A program made the translations under genes and the position numbers. From JAVSMW01 sp032027005 (GTDB lineage Bacteria > Bacillota > Thermincolia > Thermincolales > UBA2595): DNA of 64,000 nt. The stretch covers positions 1-64,000 of the forward strand of contig JAVSMW010000002.1 of assembly GCA_032027005.1 (NCBI GenBank), given 5' to 3'. Shown one piece after another: positions 43,246-52,716 of the stretch (positions are counted from its first letter, which is position 1; the number at the start of each line of letters is the position of its first letter). The notes beneath the pieces were generated by a model that did not search any database, was not told where the DNA came from, and worked only from the letters and a program-made list of their open reading frames with translations.

Positions 43246-44952
43246 TTATAATTTAAAAGAACTCTTGAGAGATACAATTCTGTTAAACACCGTTTTTCCG
43301 GGAGCAGAGAGTTTACTGTCCACATTAAAATAACCATGCCGGAAGAACTGGAACTTGTCCTGCTGCCTGGCCTCTTTCATATTGGGCTCGACAAAACCCT
43401 GCAGTATTTCCAGAGAATCCGGATTGATATGGTCTAGGAATGTTTTCTTTTCATCCATGCCCGTCTCTGTATTTTCCTCACCCCGGGCTTCTGCTTCAGC
43501 GGTCTGGTCAGCCTGTTCATCCAGGATCAGCGGTTCATAGAGCCTGAACTCGGCCGGCACGGCCTGGGATGCTTCAACCCAGTGAATAGTGCCTTTCACC
43601 TTTCGTTCGGTGAAATCAGTGCCGCTCTTTGTAGCCGGATCGTAGGTGCAGCGCAGTTCAATCACATTGCCTTGTTCATCTTTAATAGCATCTTCACATT
43701 TAATAAAGTAAGCATTTTTTAACCGCACCTCATTACCCGGATACAGGCGGAAATATTTTTTGGGGGGTTCTTCCATAAAATCATCTTGTTCAACATATAT
43801 CTCTCTCGAAAAAGGAATTTTCCGGGTTCCCATCTCAGGGTTTTCCGGGTTATTTTCAGCATCAAGCCATTCCACCTGACCTTCCGGATAGTTGGTAATG
43901 ACCACCCTGAGGGGCCGGATAACGGCCATTGTTCTTGGTGCTTTAAGTTTTAAGTCTTCCCGCAGAAAATGTTCAAGCATCTGAGCATCTACAATGCTGT
44001 TGCTTTTAGCTACCCCGATTTCCCGCACAAAGGCCCGGATGGCCTCCGGAGTATAACCACGGCGGCGCAGACCGGAGACAGTCGGCATCCGGGGGTCGTC
44101 CCAGCCGTCCACAACCAATTCGTCCACAAGCAGTTTAAGCTTCCTTTTGCTCATGACGGTATTAGTCATATTGAGCCTGGCAAATTCGATCTGTTGGGGC
44201 TTGGCTTCTGCTTCGCATTCATTGATGACCCAGTCATAAAGGGGCCGATGGTCCTCAAATTCCAGAGTGCATATAGAATGAGTAATGTTTTCGATAACAT
44301 CTTCCAAGGGGTGGGCAAAGTCATACATGGGATATATACACCACTTATCCCCTGTATTGTGGTGGGAGGCATGAGCAATCCGGTAAATAACGGGATCCCT
44401 CATATTTAAATTAGGTGAAGCCATATCAATTCTGGCTCGCAAAACCTTTTCCCCGTCTTTAAATTCGCCATTACGCATTCTGGTGAACAAATCAAGGTTT
44501 TCTTCCACACTCCGGTTGCGATAGGGGCTTTCCTGCCCCGGCTGGGTCAGGGTGCCGCGGGTAGCGCGAATTTCCTCAGCGGATAAATCGCAAACATAAG
44601 CCTTGCCCTTTTTTATCAGGCTTACCGCCCAATTGTACATTTTATCAAAGTAGTTGGAAGCAAAATATAATCCGTCCCACTCATATCCCAGCCATCTGAC
44701 ATCTTCCTTGATTGACTCAACGTACTCGGTATCTTCTTTGACGGGGTTGGTATCATCAAAGCGCACATGGGTCAGTCCGTTAAATTCATCAGCCAGATCG
44801 AAATTCAGGACAATTGATTTAGCATGCCCAATATGTAAATATCCATTGGGTTCAGGCGGAAAACGGGTAATAATTTCTTTATGTTTACCTGATTTTAAAT
44901 CATCAATAATAATGTTTTTAATAAAATTTGATGAGCTTGGTTTGGTCTCCAT
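43246..44952 (-). CDS. glnS: Glutaminyl-tRNA synthetase
   Basis: This protein of about 568 residues is a class I synthetase with PPEPNGYLHIGH (HIGH motif), the GlnRS-type VMSKRKL (KMSKS motif) and the anticodon-binding beta-barrels to the end. RFDDTNPVKE and TLEFEDHRPLYDW support GlnRS over GluRS. It charges tRNA-Gln directly; most Firmicutes use the GatCAB amidation route instead. ATG at 44952 has AGGAAAGGTG upstream; GTG at 44961 is possible. It has no functional link with the aromatic genes around it. Confidence 0.95.
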   Translation of the reverse strand: METKPSSSNFIKNIIIDDLKSGKHKEIITRFPPEPNGYLHIGHAKSIVLNFDLADEFNGLTHVRFDDTNPVKEDTEYVESIKEDVRWLGYEWDGLYFASNYFDKMYNWAVSLIKKGKAYVCDLSAEEIRATRGTLTQPGQESPYRNRSVEENLDLFTRMRNGEFKDGEKVLRARIDMASPNLNMRDPVIYRIAHASHHNTGDKWCIYPMYDFAHPLEDVIENITHSICTLEFEDHRPLYDWVINECEAEAKPQQIEFARLNMTNTVMSKRKLKLLVDELVVDGWDDPRMPTVSGLRRRGYTPEAIRAFVREIGVAKSNSIVDAQMLEHFLREDLKLKAPRTMAVIRPLRVVITNYPEGQVEWLDAENNPENPEMGTRKIPFSREIYVEQDDFMEEPPKKYFRLYPGNEVRLKNAYFIKCEDAIKDEQGNVIELRCTYDPATKSGTDFTERKVKGTIHWVEASQAVPAEFRLYEPLILDEQADQTAEAEARGEENTETGMDEKKTFLDHINPDSLEILQGFVEPNMKEARQQDKFQFFRHGYFNVDSKLSAPGKTVFNRIVSLKSSFKL

Positions 44953-45199
44953 TAATTTCACCTTTCCTGTTAACTACAAATTTGGCTTCAAAAGGCTAAA
45001 CATCCTATATAAGCATATCACATCTGATTTGCCTGGGCAAATATTCAATATTGCAGGTGAGGTGGTTCGTTATTGCCAATTTGAGCTTATACGCAAATTC
45101 GGGCGGGGGTTGGTGCTTACTGCCCTGGCAGGCTTATTTCACCCGGATAAAGTCTGACTCCACACCTGAAAAGGCCGAACCTCATGTATCCGTACATGC

Positions 45200-45231
45200 C
45201 GAAAAAGCTTCCTGATAGGGAAGCTTTTTCG
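45200..45231. terminator. Bidirectional terminator between the XRE regulator and glnS
   Basis: CGAAAAAGCTTCC (45200-45212) pairs perfectly with GGAAGCTTTTTCG (45219-45231), giving A-rich and T-rich flanks. It ends the minus-strand XRE gene; 44953-45199 otherwise shows only the glnS leader and no gene. Confidence 0.75.
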
Positions 45232-45258
45232 ACATTATGGCATGGCATAGCAAACCTA

Positions 45259-45591
45259 CTACTTTTTTTCTCTTAAAATCGTTTTAGTTACTTCTATCAC
45301 TGTTCTTATGTCTTTTTCCGGAGTTTCTCTTACCAAAAAAGCTAATTCGTCGATTAGAGACTTGGGAGCTTTGAGGTAGTTATCAGCTAATAAATAGTCA
45401 ACCGTTACGCTTAAAGAATTTGCCATATTGACAACTGTTTCAAGGCTGGGCTTTCGTTCTCCCCGCTCAATTTGACCAAGGAACGAAACGGAAATCCCGG
45501 CTTTTTCAGATAAAACCTCTTGTGTCATCCCTAAAGCAAGCCTTTCTTTTCGCATCCGCTCGCCTAACTTCTTATAATCCATTATCGACAT
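45259..45591 (-). CDS. XRE-family helix-turn-helix regulator
   Basis: The 110-residue protein has a Cro/CI-type HTH (TQEVLSEKAGISVSFLGQIERGERKPSLETV) in its first 65 residues and a short acidic tail. It is divergent from the small gene at 45751 with an AT-rich region between them that has direct repeats, its likely operator. Confidence 0.88.
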   Translation of the reverse strand: MSIMDYKKLGERMRKERLALGMTQEVLSEKAGISVSFLGQIERGERKPSLETVVNMANSLSVTVDYLLADNYLKAPKSLIDELAFLVRETPEKDIRTVIEVTKTILREKK

Positions 45592-45638
45592 CCCCTTATT
45601 TAATTACTATATATACTGGTTAAAATATTATTAATGTT

Positions 45639-45674
45639 CTAATAGCGTTATTTTTTGTTGCTACTAGCGTTATT
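45639..45674. promoter_or_regulatory. Direct repeats, candidate XRE operator
   Basis: CTAATAGCGTTATT (45639-45652) and CTACTAGCGTTATT (45661-45674) differ at one base and are spaced 22 bp apart, two helical turns, between the divergent XRE gene and 45751 gene. Confidence 0.45.
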
Positions 45675-45750
45675 ATGTAGTAATATATTACAATAATAGA
45701 TTAATTTAATTAGGTGAGTTTAAACTCTAAGATGATGGGAGGATTAAATT

Positions 45751-46029
45751 TTGTACAAAAAATATTTCTTTTTACATAATCTGACTGACGAAGAAGTTCG
45801 CAGTCAGGGTGTTACAATGGGTCAATTTACAACAAGTGCCGGCAATACTTATTCCGTATGGGTGATGGAAAACTACAAGGGGATAGATATAATAGTGTTG
45901 ATTCACGAGGCCGATAAGGAAATCGCAGGTATTTTAAATGCCCAGACAGGCAACATTTTATATTTACACCCAAGGTCCATAGATGGAGCCTTAAGAATAT
46001 GGAATATAAGTTATTTTTTCCAGCATTAA
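45751..46029 (+). CDS. Small hypothetical protein
   Basis: A 92-residue frame starts with TTG, nine bases after GGGAGGA. I do not recognise a family. It is rich in aromatic and aliphatic residues, has no cysteine and no clear membrane helix, and reads like a small soluble alpha/beta domain. It is opposite the XRE regulator and followed by a terminator, so it is a single-gene unit possibly controlled by it. Confidence 0.55.
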   Translation: MYKKYFFLHNLTDEEVRSQGVTMGQFTTSAGNTYSVWVMENYKGIDIIVLIHEADKEIAGILNAQTGNILYLHPRSIDGALRIWNISYFFQH

Positions 46030-46038
46030 AAAGCTGAA

Positions 46039-46077
46039 GGGAGTGTCCCATAGATTAAACTCATATGGGGCGCTCCC
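46039..46077 (+). terminator. Terminator after the small hypothetical gene
   Basis: GGGAGTGTCCCATA pairs with TATGGGGCGCTCCC (two G-U pairs in RNA), followed by TTAATTCTTT, ten bases after the stop at 46029. Confidence 0.65.
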
Positions 46078-46194
46078 TTAATTCTTTGTGGAGAAAGCGG
46101 GCTTTTTCCAGTTTTAGCCGTTGTCATATCACACCATTAATGCTATATTTCATTTAACTAACCGTTTTATTAAGGGACAGTAAGGAGAGTGACC

Positions 46195-46989
46195 ATGTTT
46201 ACATTGAATCATTATCTCATTGCCGAAAGTCTGGAACAGGCTTACGAGCTGAATCAGAATAAGGCCAATGCTATCCTGGGAGGAATCCTGTGGCTTAAAA
46301 TGGGCGGCCGAACCATTGATACGGGCATAGACCTATCTGGTCTCGGTCTTAATAGGATTGAGGAGACCGACGATTACTTCAGAATTGGCTGCATGGTTAC
46401 CCTAAGAGACCTTGAAACTCATCCTGGCATAAAGAACTGTTTCCATGACTTCTTTTCCATGGCCTTTGAACATATAGTCGGGGTGCAGTTTCGCAACGGG
46501 GCAACCATTGGCGGCAGTATCTATGCTCGCTTTGCATTTTCCGATGTCCTTACAGCGATGCTGGCTTTGGATACAAAGGTCGAGCTTTATCAGGGCGGAA
46601 TCATTCCGCTTGCCCAGTATGTTGACATACCACCGGACAGAGACATTCTCGTCCGGATAATCCTCCAAAAAAAACACCGCAATGCGGTTTGCCTTTCTCA
46701 CCGCCTCAGTGCCACCGACCTTCCGGTTATTACCTGTGCTGTTTCCAACGGCGACGGTCTTTGGAAAATCGTGCTGGGAGCACGTCCAGGCCGAGCCAAG
46801 CTGACAGAATTCAAATTGGCTGGATACCCCGATAAAGCAGACATCGAGCAATGGATAACACAGGTCTATGAGACAGTCGAATTTGGTTCTAACTCCCGCG
46901 GAAGCAAGGAATACCGTCATCACCTGGCAGGAGTTATGATGAAAAGATGCATAGCTTTGCTCGCGTCAGGAGGTTCTTATGAAAATTAA
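46195..46989 (+). CDS. Molybdenum hydroxylase FAD-binding subunit (second enzyme)
   Basis: The 264-residue protein fits the XdhB/CoxM fold but is divergent: the first FAD motif reads AILGGILWLKMG and the second NGATIGGSIYARFAFSDVL. It resembles FAD subunits of xanthine dehydrogenase-type enzymes of Clostridia and is shorter than its counterpart at 14385. ATG at 46195 follows AAGGAGA by six bases. It overlaps the 2Fe-2S gene by 11 bp. Confidence 0.8.
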   Translation: MFTLNHYLIAESLEQAYELNQNKANAILGGILWLKMGGRTIDTGIDLSGLGLNRIEETDDYFRIGCMVTLRDLETHPGIKNCFHDFFSMAFEHIVGVQFRNGATIGGSIYARFAFSDVLTAMLALDTKVELYQGGIIPLAQYVDIPPDRDILVRIILQKKHRNAVCLSHRLSATDLPVITCAVSNGDGLWKIVLGARPGRAKLTEFKLAGYPDKADIEQWITQVYETVEFGSNSRGSKEYRHHLAGVMMKRCIALLASGGSYEN

Positions 46990-47437
46990 TGTTTGGATCA
47001 ACAATCAGGAATTCACCGATGAAATCAAACCAGACATGGTGCTCCTTGATTATCTGAGAGAAAAGGGCTTTTACAGCGTAAAACGCGGCTGTGAAACCTC
47101 AAACTGCGGCTTATGTACCGTTCACGTGGAGGGGAAGCCTGTGCTTTCATGCTCGACTCTGGCTGTTCGGGCCAACGGGCTGCACATCACAACCCTGGAG
47201 GCCCTGCAGGAAGAGGCCGGCGAGATTGGCGCCTTTCTGGCTGAGGAAGGGGCCGATCAGTGCGGCTTTTGCAGCCCCGGCTTTGTGATGACCGTGCTGG
47301 CAATGAAGCGGGAACTAAAGAACCCTACTGATGATGAAATTAAGAAATACCTTGTCGGCAATCTGTGCCGGTGTACCGGTTATATGGGGCATTTAAGGGC
47401 ATTAAAAAAATACCTGCACCGCTCATTGGAGGTGTAA
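46979..47437 (+). CDS. Molybdenum hydroxylase 2Fe-2S subunit (second enzyme)
   Basis: The 152-residue protein has CETSNCGLC and CGFCSPGF plus NLCRCTGY, the two 2Fe-2S clusters of the family. GGAGG lies before the ATG at 46979. It is middle gene of a three-gene operon. Confidence 0.92.
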   Translation: MKINVWINNQEFTDEIKPDMVLLDYLREKGFYSVKRGCETSNCGLCTVHVEGKPVLSCSTLAVRANGLHITTLEALQEEAGEIGAFLAEEGADQCGFCSPGFVMTVLAMKRELKNPTDDEIKKYLVGNLCRCTGYMGHLRALKKYLHRSLEV

Positions 47438-47440
47438 CAC

Positions 47441-49720
47441 ATGAAAAATGTGAATCAGGGATTCAGAAAAAAGGATGCTATGGCACTGGTAACAGGTAAG
47501 CCGGTTTATACTGACGATATAACGCCACAGAATTGTCTGGTCGTTAAAGTATTAAGAAGTCCCCATGCCCGCGCAATAATTTCTGACATTGACACAATTG
47601 CTGCTAAAAACCTCCCGGGCATCGAGTGTGTCCTAACATATCATGATGTTCCTACATCAAGATTTACGACAGCCGGCCAAACTTATCCCGAACCGAGTCC
47701 TTATGATAGTTTAATCTTGGACTCCCGCTTACGCTATGTGGGTGACTCGGTTGCCATTGTGGCCGGTGTTGATGAAAAAACAGTAGACCGGGCTATGAAA
47801 TTGATTAAAGTACAATATAATGTTCTGGAACCGGTACTGGATTTCAGACAAGCCAAAGACAATCCCATTCTTATTCACCCTGAAGATGACTTTTTTACCC
47901 TCTCTGATGTAGGTGCTGATAATAAAAGAAATCTGTGCGCAGCAGGCGGCTTTACACATGGTGATTTCGATGACGAATACAGCCGCTGTGCCGTTACTGT
48001 AGAGGAGACCTATCATACGAAATCAAATCACCAGGCGACTATGGAAACTTTCCGTTCTTATACGGAATTAGATGTATATGGCAGGCTCAATGTCATCTCT
48101 TCGACACAAATACCTTTTCATGTACGGCGGATTCTCTCCAATGCGCTCCAGATTCCGAAATCAAGCATCCGTGTCATTAAGCCCCGGATCGGCGGCGGCT
48201 TCGGCGCAAAGCAGACGGTGGTCAGCGAAATCTATCCAGCCATTGTCACCCTAAAGACTGGAAAACCGGCTAAAATTATTTTCACGCGCAATGAAACCTT
48301 TATCTCCGGCTGCCCGCGCCATGAAACAGCAATTACAGTGCGCCTGGGAGCCGATGAAGAGGGAAATATAAAAGCAATTTCCATTTATACCCTATCCAAT
48401 ACCGGAGCTTACGGCTCCCATGGCTCAACAACAGCAGGTCTGTCAGGCCACAAGCCCATGCCGGTCTATAATGCTGCTAAGGCATTTAAATTTCAATATG
48501 AAGTCGTCTATACTAACACTGTCGCTGCCGGTGCCTTTAGGGGGTATGGGGCTCCCCAGGGCTTTTTTGCCCTGGAGTCAGCTATAGATGAACTGGCTGC
48601 CAAGCTTGATATGGATCCCACCGTTCTGAGGGAGAAAAACATGGTCCGGGAAGGCCAGGTTATGCCTGCCTATTACTACGAAACCGCAACCAGCTGCGCC
48701 CTTGACCGCTGTCTGGCAAAAGCCAAAGAATTGATTGGATGGGATCAGAAATATCCATACATTAAGGTGGGAGACAATAAGGTGCGCTCTGTAGGCATCG
48801 CCATGGCTATGCAAGGCTCCGGTATTTCCAGTGTGGATGTGGGCTCTGCGACCATCAGATTGTCTGACGGCGGATTCTACACACTGATGATTGGTGCTGC
48901 CGACATGGGCACCGGTGCAGACACGGTTTTGGCTCAAATGGCGGCTGAGCGGCTGGAATGCAGTGTTGATGACATCATCGTGCAGGGCGTGGATACTGAT
49001 CAGTCACCGTACGATTCGGGCTCATATGCCTCCAGTACTACCTATGTAACAGGGATGGCTGTAGTCAAGACCTGTGACGCACTCAGGGAAAAAATTATAG
49101 CAGAGGGTGCCAGAATCCTGGGCTGCCCCCTGGAGGAAGCCGCTTTTGACGGCAAAGCCGTCTTTTCCGTGAAAAATAATAATAGACTGTTATTATCCTA
49201 CCTGGCCAACAAAATCATGGAAGGGAGCAATTGCGCTCTGACGGCCAGTGAGTCTCATTCATCTGCCACTTCTCCGCCGCCTTTCATGGTAGGCGCCGCC
49301 GAGATAGAACTTGACCTGCTGACCGGAAAAGTGGACCTCATTGACTATGTGGCTGTGGTAGACTGCGGAATGGTGATTAATCCAAACCTGGCCCGCATCC
49401 AGGCCGAGGGAGGTATTGCCCAGGGTATCGGCATGGCTCTATATGAGGACGTCACACATGATAATAAAGGGCGCATGGTCAATGATTCCTTCCTGAACTA
49501 CAAAATTCCGACGAGAGAAGATGTGGGTACCATCAGAGTAGAATTCGAAAGCAGCTTTGAGCCCTCCGGGCCTTTTGGTGCGAAATCTATTGGTGAAGTC
49601 GTCATTAATACGCCGGCACCGGCCATCGCAAATGCAGTTTACAATGCAGCTAGGGTTCGCATCAGAGAGCTGCCAATCACCGGTGAAAAGATAGCCCGGC
49701 TGTTGAAACACTTCGCCTAG
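47441..49720 (+). CDS. Molybdenum hydroxylase catalytic subunit (second enzyme, xanthine dehydrogenase-like)
   Basis: The 759-residue molybdopterin subunit has IGGGFGAKQTVVSE, AFRGYGAPQGFFALESAIDELA, AMQGSGIS (active-site Gln region) and the catalytic glutamate in FGAKSIGEVV. AFRGYG is the typical purine-type sequence, unlike the QRGHG of the enzyme at 15794, so the two enzymes differ in substrate; a purine, heterocycle or aldehyde is likely. It has no maturation genes of its own and probably relies on those at 19064-23436. Confidence 0.85.
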   Translation: MKNVNQGFRKKDAMALVTGKPVYTDDITPQNCLVVKVLRSPHARAIISDIDTIAAKNLPGIECVLTYHDVPTSRFTTAGQTYPEPSPYDSLILDSRLRYVGDSVAIVAGVDEKTVDRAMKLIKVQYNVLEPVLDFRQAKDNPILIHPEDDFFTLSDVGADNKRNLCAAGGFTHGDFDDEYSRCAVTVEETYHTKSNHQATMETFRSYTELDVYGRLNVISSTQIPFHVRRILSNALQIPKSSIRVIKPRIGGGFGAKQTVVSEIYPAIVTLKTGKPAKIIFTRNETFISGCPRHETAITVRLGADEEGNIKAISIYTLSNTGAYGSHGSTTAGLSGHKPMPVYNAAKAFKFQYEVVYTNTVAAGAFRGYGAPQGFFALESAIDELAAKLDMDPTVLREKNMVREGQVMPAYYYETATSCALDRCLAKAKELIGWDQKYPYIKVGDNKVRSVGIAMAMQGSGISSVDVGSATIRLSDGGFYTLMIGAADMGTGADTVLAQMAAERLECSVDDIIVQGVDTDQSPYDSGSYASSTTYVTGMAVVKTCDALREKIIAEGARILGCPLEEAAFDGKAVFSVKNNNRLLLSYLANKIMEGSNCALTASESHSSATSPPPFMVGAAEIELDLLTGKVDLIDYVAVVDCGMVINPNLARIQAEGGIAQGIGMALYEDVTHDNKGRMVNDSFLNYKIPTREDVGTIRVEFESSFEPSGPFGAKSIGEVVINTPAPAIANAVYNAARVRIRELPITGEKIARLLKHFA

Positions 49721-49798
49721 CCTATAGTAAGTCAATATATCCTGTCCGTCAGGTGGAGGGCCTTGGCCGATAACGAATATATATTTTGGATTATTCCA

Positions 49799-49838
49799 CC
49801 AATAAGACTCCTGCTTCTATAAGCTGGAGTCTTATTGG
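49799..49838. repeat. Hairpin similar to the stem of repeats A and B
   Basis: CCAATAAGACTCC and GGAGTCTTATTGG pair perfectly around TGCTTCTATAAGCT. The CTTCTATAAG loop core with GACTCC/GGAGTC arms is the same motif as in repeats A and B, which hints at the same element family; it could also terminate the hydroxylase operon. Confidence 0.5.
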
Positions 49839-49850
49839 CGGTTAGCCTCT

Positions 49851-49915
49851 GGATAAGTGAAACTAAGCTTCAGAAGGAGTCAAAACTCCACCTGAAGCTT
49901 AGTTTCACTTTATCC
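49851..49915. terminator. Long hairpin between convergent genes
   Basis: GGATAAGTGAAACTAAGC and onward (49851-49873) pairs with 49892-49915 over 23 bp with a single bulged T, and an inner GGAGT/ACTCC stem closes a CAAA loop. It lies between the convergent molybdenum hydroxylase and NO reductase genes. Termination is a likely role, though the arms are unusually long. Confidence 0.5.
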
Positions 49916-50017
49916 AATGGATATTTTCGCTCAAAATAGTGTGCTAAAAAATCCTTTAAACAAAAAAAGCAGCGAATCGTTCAGTTCAACGACTCGCTGC
50001 TGGATTATTTTCCGAGA

Positions 50018-52315
50018 TTAACCTTTGATATTCTTGCCTTCGGTAAAGGTAATTTCCTGATTCTCCTTTACAGTTACCGGCTTAAGTTTGGTAATTGTAG
50101 TAACCATAAATAACACCAACGGTATTGCCCCCAGGACAATAATGATGGAGTCGGGGAGAATTCTGAATTCGCCAACCGCCTGAACCATGGGATTGCTATA
50201 AAACTCAGGGCTCCTGGCATACCACAGACCTTTTGTGAAACTAGCCTGCAGCTGCCAAAAACCGACAGGCAGCAGAGTCAGAACGAACATTGTTGCCAAG
50301 CCAATGTTTAAACCCCAGAAGGAAACTTTGAGTAAATTGGCCTTAGCATCCCAGGCTTTTTTCTGTACTATACCCCTGTAGGCAAAGAGGAGCAGTCCAA
50401 TGGCCAGCATACCGTAAGTACCGAAAAATGCGGTATGTCCGTGTGATACGGTAAGGTAAGTTGAATGCTCATAGTAGTTAACGATCGGCGTAGTTATCGC
50501 AAAGCCCATAATTCCGGCTCCGACGAAGTTCCAAATACCTGCAGCAATAAAGAATTTCAACGGCCACCGGTAAGGGAAGTCTGGACCGGCTTTACGCAGA
50601 GTATTGGAACGCTGCCAAGCCTCTCCTAACAACAGCAAGATAGGAACAGGTTCCATGGCTGACAGCACACCACCTAAAGCCATCCAGAAGGTAGGCATGC
50701 CAAAGTAGTAGTAGTGATGACCGACACCGATAATCCCGGTTGCGAGGGCTAAAGAAGCTGTAAGATAACCTGCCCGCAAAGCGGCTTTTTTGGTGGCCAT
50801 GCCGGTACGTACAGCAACGAAGGCCATAGCAGCTGCCGCAAAGAACTCAAACATCCCTTCTACCCAGGTGTGTACAGTCCACCAGCGCCAGAAATCGGCG
50901 ATAGTCAAATTTGTTTTGGGATCGTAGAACATCCCAAAGCACCAGAAACCAACGATTCCAATGGCACTATAGACATAAAAGTTGGGCAGATCCCATTTGT
51001 CGGCACCTGCAGTCAGGTGTTTCTTGACAGCACGGGCGACAATAATGAGCCAGAGGATCAAACCTACAAGCAGCAATATCTGCCACAAACGACCCAGCTC
51101 TAAATACTCCCAGCCCTGATGACCTAGCCAGAACCAGGCACTGCCGCCGAGACCGCCCTTCAGACCAACAACCTCGCCAATCAGAGAGCCTACTGCAACA
51201 ATAATAACAGCGACAAACAAGAGGTCTACTAACAGACCCTGCAGTTTAGGTTCCTTACCGCCGATAATTGGCGCGAAATAAATAGCTGATCCTACCCAAG
51301 CTGTTGCAATCCAGAATACAGCCAGCTGAAGGTGCCAGGTTTTGGCCCAGTTATAAGGAATAATTTCTTTAACTGAATCCATCCCATAGAATGTTTCAGG
51401 ATTTACTGTGGAGTGAGCCATAAACCCTCCTGCTAACGTCTGCAATAAAAAGAGGGCTACAACCACCAGGAAGTACTTAGCCACTTTAATCTGGCTGGGG
51501 GAAATTGGAGCCTCGGCCAGTTGAGTCGACATCTCCAAATCGTGTCTCTCGCTGCCGGCAAAGCCATAGCGGTGGAACACAAAAGCTATGAGACCAAGCA
51601 AACCGATGAATGCAAGCACGGAGGCCACTGTCCAGGTTACTGCCTGTTCAGCGGGTGTATTGCCGACCATTGCATCAGGCGGCCAGTTATTAGTATATGT
51701 AAGTTCCGAACCAGGCCTATTGGTCCCTGCACACCAGGCAGTCCAGTAAAAGAAATCAGCTAGGGCCTGCCTTTTTTCTGCAATTTTTACGGTCCCGGCA
51801 TAGATTACTTTTTGCGGGTCGCCTTTATCGAAGAGTTCATCATAGTATTTTCTGACTTCTTCTAAGGCATAGATCTGAGCTTCTGTAAGAGTGAGAGTCT
51901 CAGATGCCGCATCATAACGGTTTGTTTTTATATCTGCCAGCATTAAACCGTCAACAGCTGATTTTTCAGCTGTACCCAATTTTTCGTAGTCACTATTAAA
52001 ATTCTTTTTTGCATAAAATTCACGCATTGATAAGCCAATGTTATGAAGTGCTTCTGCAGAGAAATCCGGTCCCCGGTATGTACCGTGACCCCAAACGCTA
52101 CCCAGATCCATCAATCCATATTCCTGATAAGACGCTTGACCAAGGAGAATATCGTCTTTATCGAAGATCAGATCCCCTTTTTCAGAAACGACTTTGGCAG
52201 GATAGGGTGGAGCTTCGTCGAATGTTGCTATGCCGCCAATTAGGGCGACTGCCATCGCTCCAAACAGGCAAATAATAAAGAACCATTTTAATCTTCCCGA
52301 AATAGAGCTTTCCAT
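50018..52315 (-). CDS. norZ: Quinol-dependent nitric oxide reductase (single subunit)
   Basis: This 765-residue membrane protein has the qNor layout: an N-terminal helix, an extracytoplasmic domain of about 200 residues (GLMDLGSVWGHGTYRGPDF) and about 13 helices of the heme-copper oxidase fold. Heme and iron ligands are visible in HTWVEGMFE, GVGHHYYYFG and the late VSHGHTAFFGTYG. It reduces NO to N2O with quinol. The three iron-site histidines seem present, so I do not read it as an NO dismutase. In an anaerobe it would detoxify NO. AAAGGAGGATT precedes the start. Confidence 0.9.
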   Translation of the reverse strand: MESSISGRLKWFFIICLFGAMAVALIGGIATFDEAPPYPAKVVSEKGDLIFDKDDILLGQASYQEYGLMDLGSVWGHGTYRGPDFSAEALHNIGLSMREFYAKKNFNSDYEKLGTAEKSAVDGLMLADIKTNRYDAASETLTLTEAQIYALEEVRKYYDELFDKGDPQKVIYAGTVKIAEKRQALADFFYWTAWCAGTNRPGSELTYTNNWPPDAMVGNTPAEQAVTWTVASVLAFIGLLGLIAFVFHRYGFAGSERHDLEMSTQLAEAPISPSQIKVAKYFLVVVALFLLQTLAGGFMAHSTVNPETFYGMDSVKEIIPYNWAKTWHLQLAVFWIATAWVGSAIYFAPIIGGKEPKLQGLLVDLLFVAVIIVAVGSLIGEVVGLKGGLGGSAWFWLGHQGWEYLELGRLWQILLLVGLILWLIIVARAVKKHLTAGADKWDLPNFYVYSAIGIVGFWCFGMFYDPKTNLTIADFWRWWTVHTWVEGMFEFFAAAAMAFVAVRTGMATKKAALRAGYLTASLALATGIIGVGHHYYYFGMPTFWMALGGVLSAMEPVPILLLLGEAWQRSNTLRKAGPDFPYRWPLKFFIAAGIWNFVGAGIMGFAITTPIVNYYEHSTYLTVSHGHTAFFGTYGMLAIGLLLFAYRGIVQKKAWDAKANLLKVSFWGLNIGLATMFVLTLLPVGFWQLQASFTKGLWYARSPEFYSNPMVQAVGEFRILPDSIIIVLGAIPLVLFMVTTITKLKPVTVKENQEITFTEGKNIKG

Positions 52316-52673
52316 TACTCAATCCTCCTTTAGTCAGAATAATTATATGGGGCTGCGGCTCTTTGAAATTCATCACCTCCTTAGAGCTTTAGCGGTTCAT
52401 GGAGAACACTACCATATTTAACCTGATAATAAATCAGATACGAAATAACGAAAATAACAGTGCTCACAGGAAAGTGTGATATAAGTTACAGTTTCTTTCG
52501 ACTTGGTTCGACTTATTTTGTCATTTTATTCTATGTCCCGCCTTTAATGAATCTACGCGACAGGTGATAAAATATTACTAAAATGTTAATACAGCAATTT
52601 ACTTTTGATTTTTGTTCCGTCATGTGGTATATTATATATCCGAGATGTAAAATTATCGAGTTGACTAAATCAT
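52316..52673. other. Leader region of the NO reductase gene
   Basis: About 360 bp without a gene. It contains CTGAT-AATAA-ATCAG (52426-52440), a small inverted repeat that might bind a regulator, and AT-rich sequence that probably carries the promoter. No assured -35/-10 pair was found. Confidence 0.4.
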
Positions 52674-52716
52674 GGAGAGATGGCTGAGCTGGTCGAAAGC
52701 GCTCGACTCGAAATCA
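52674..52716 (+). pseudogene. Truncated tRNA-Ser (5' half)
   Basis: GGAGAGATGGCTGAGCTGG followed by an anticodon stem CTCGA and loop CTCGAAA (anticodon CGA) matches the 5' half of a tRNA-Ser, but the 3' side of the anticodon stem is broken (TCAGA instead of TCGAG) and no variable arm, T-arm or acceptor 3' strand follows. The sequence up to 52864 has other local stems but no tRNA 3' half. Confidence 0.75.

Noticed and set aside
50018..52315. Possible nitric oxide dismutase instead of NO reductase
   Set aside because: The iron-site histidines (HTWVE and GHH) appear intact, whereas dismutases show substitutions there. A proper alignment of the quinol site would be needed to reopen this.
52182..52376. 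Small minus-strand frame ahead of the NO reductase gene with AAGGAGGTG before it
   Set aside because: The putative ribosome site is only two bases from the ATG and the frame overlaps the NO reductase start out of frame; no coding character is seen.
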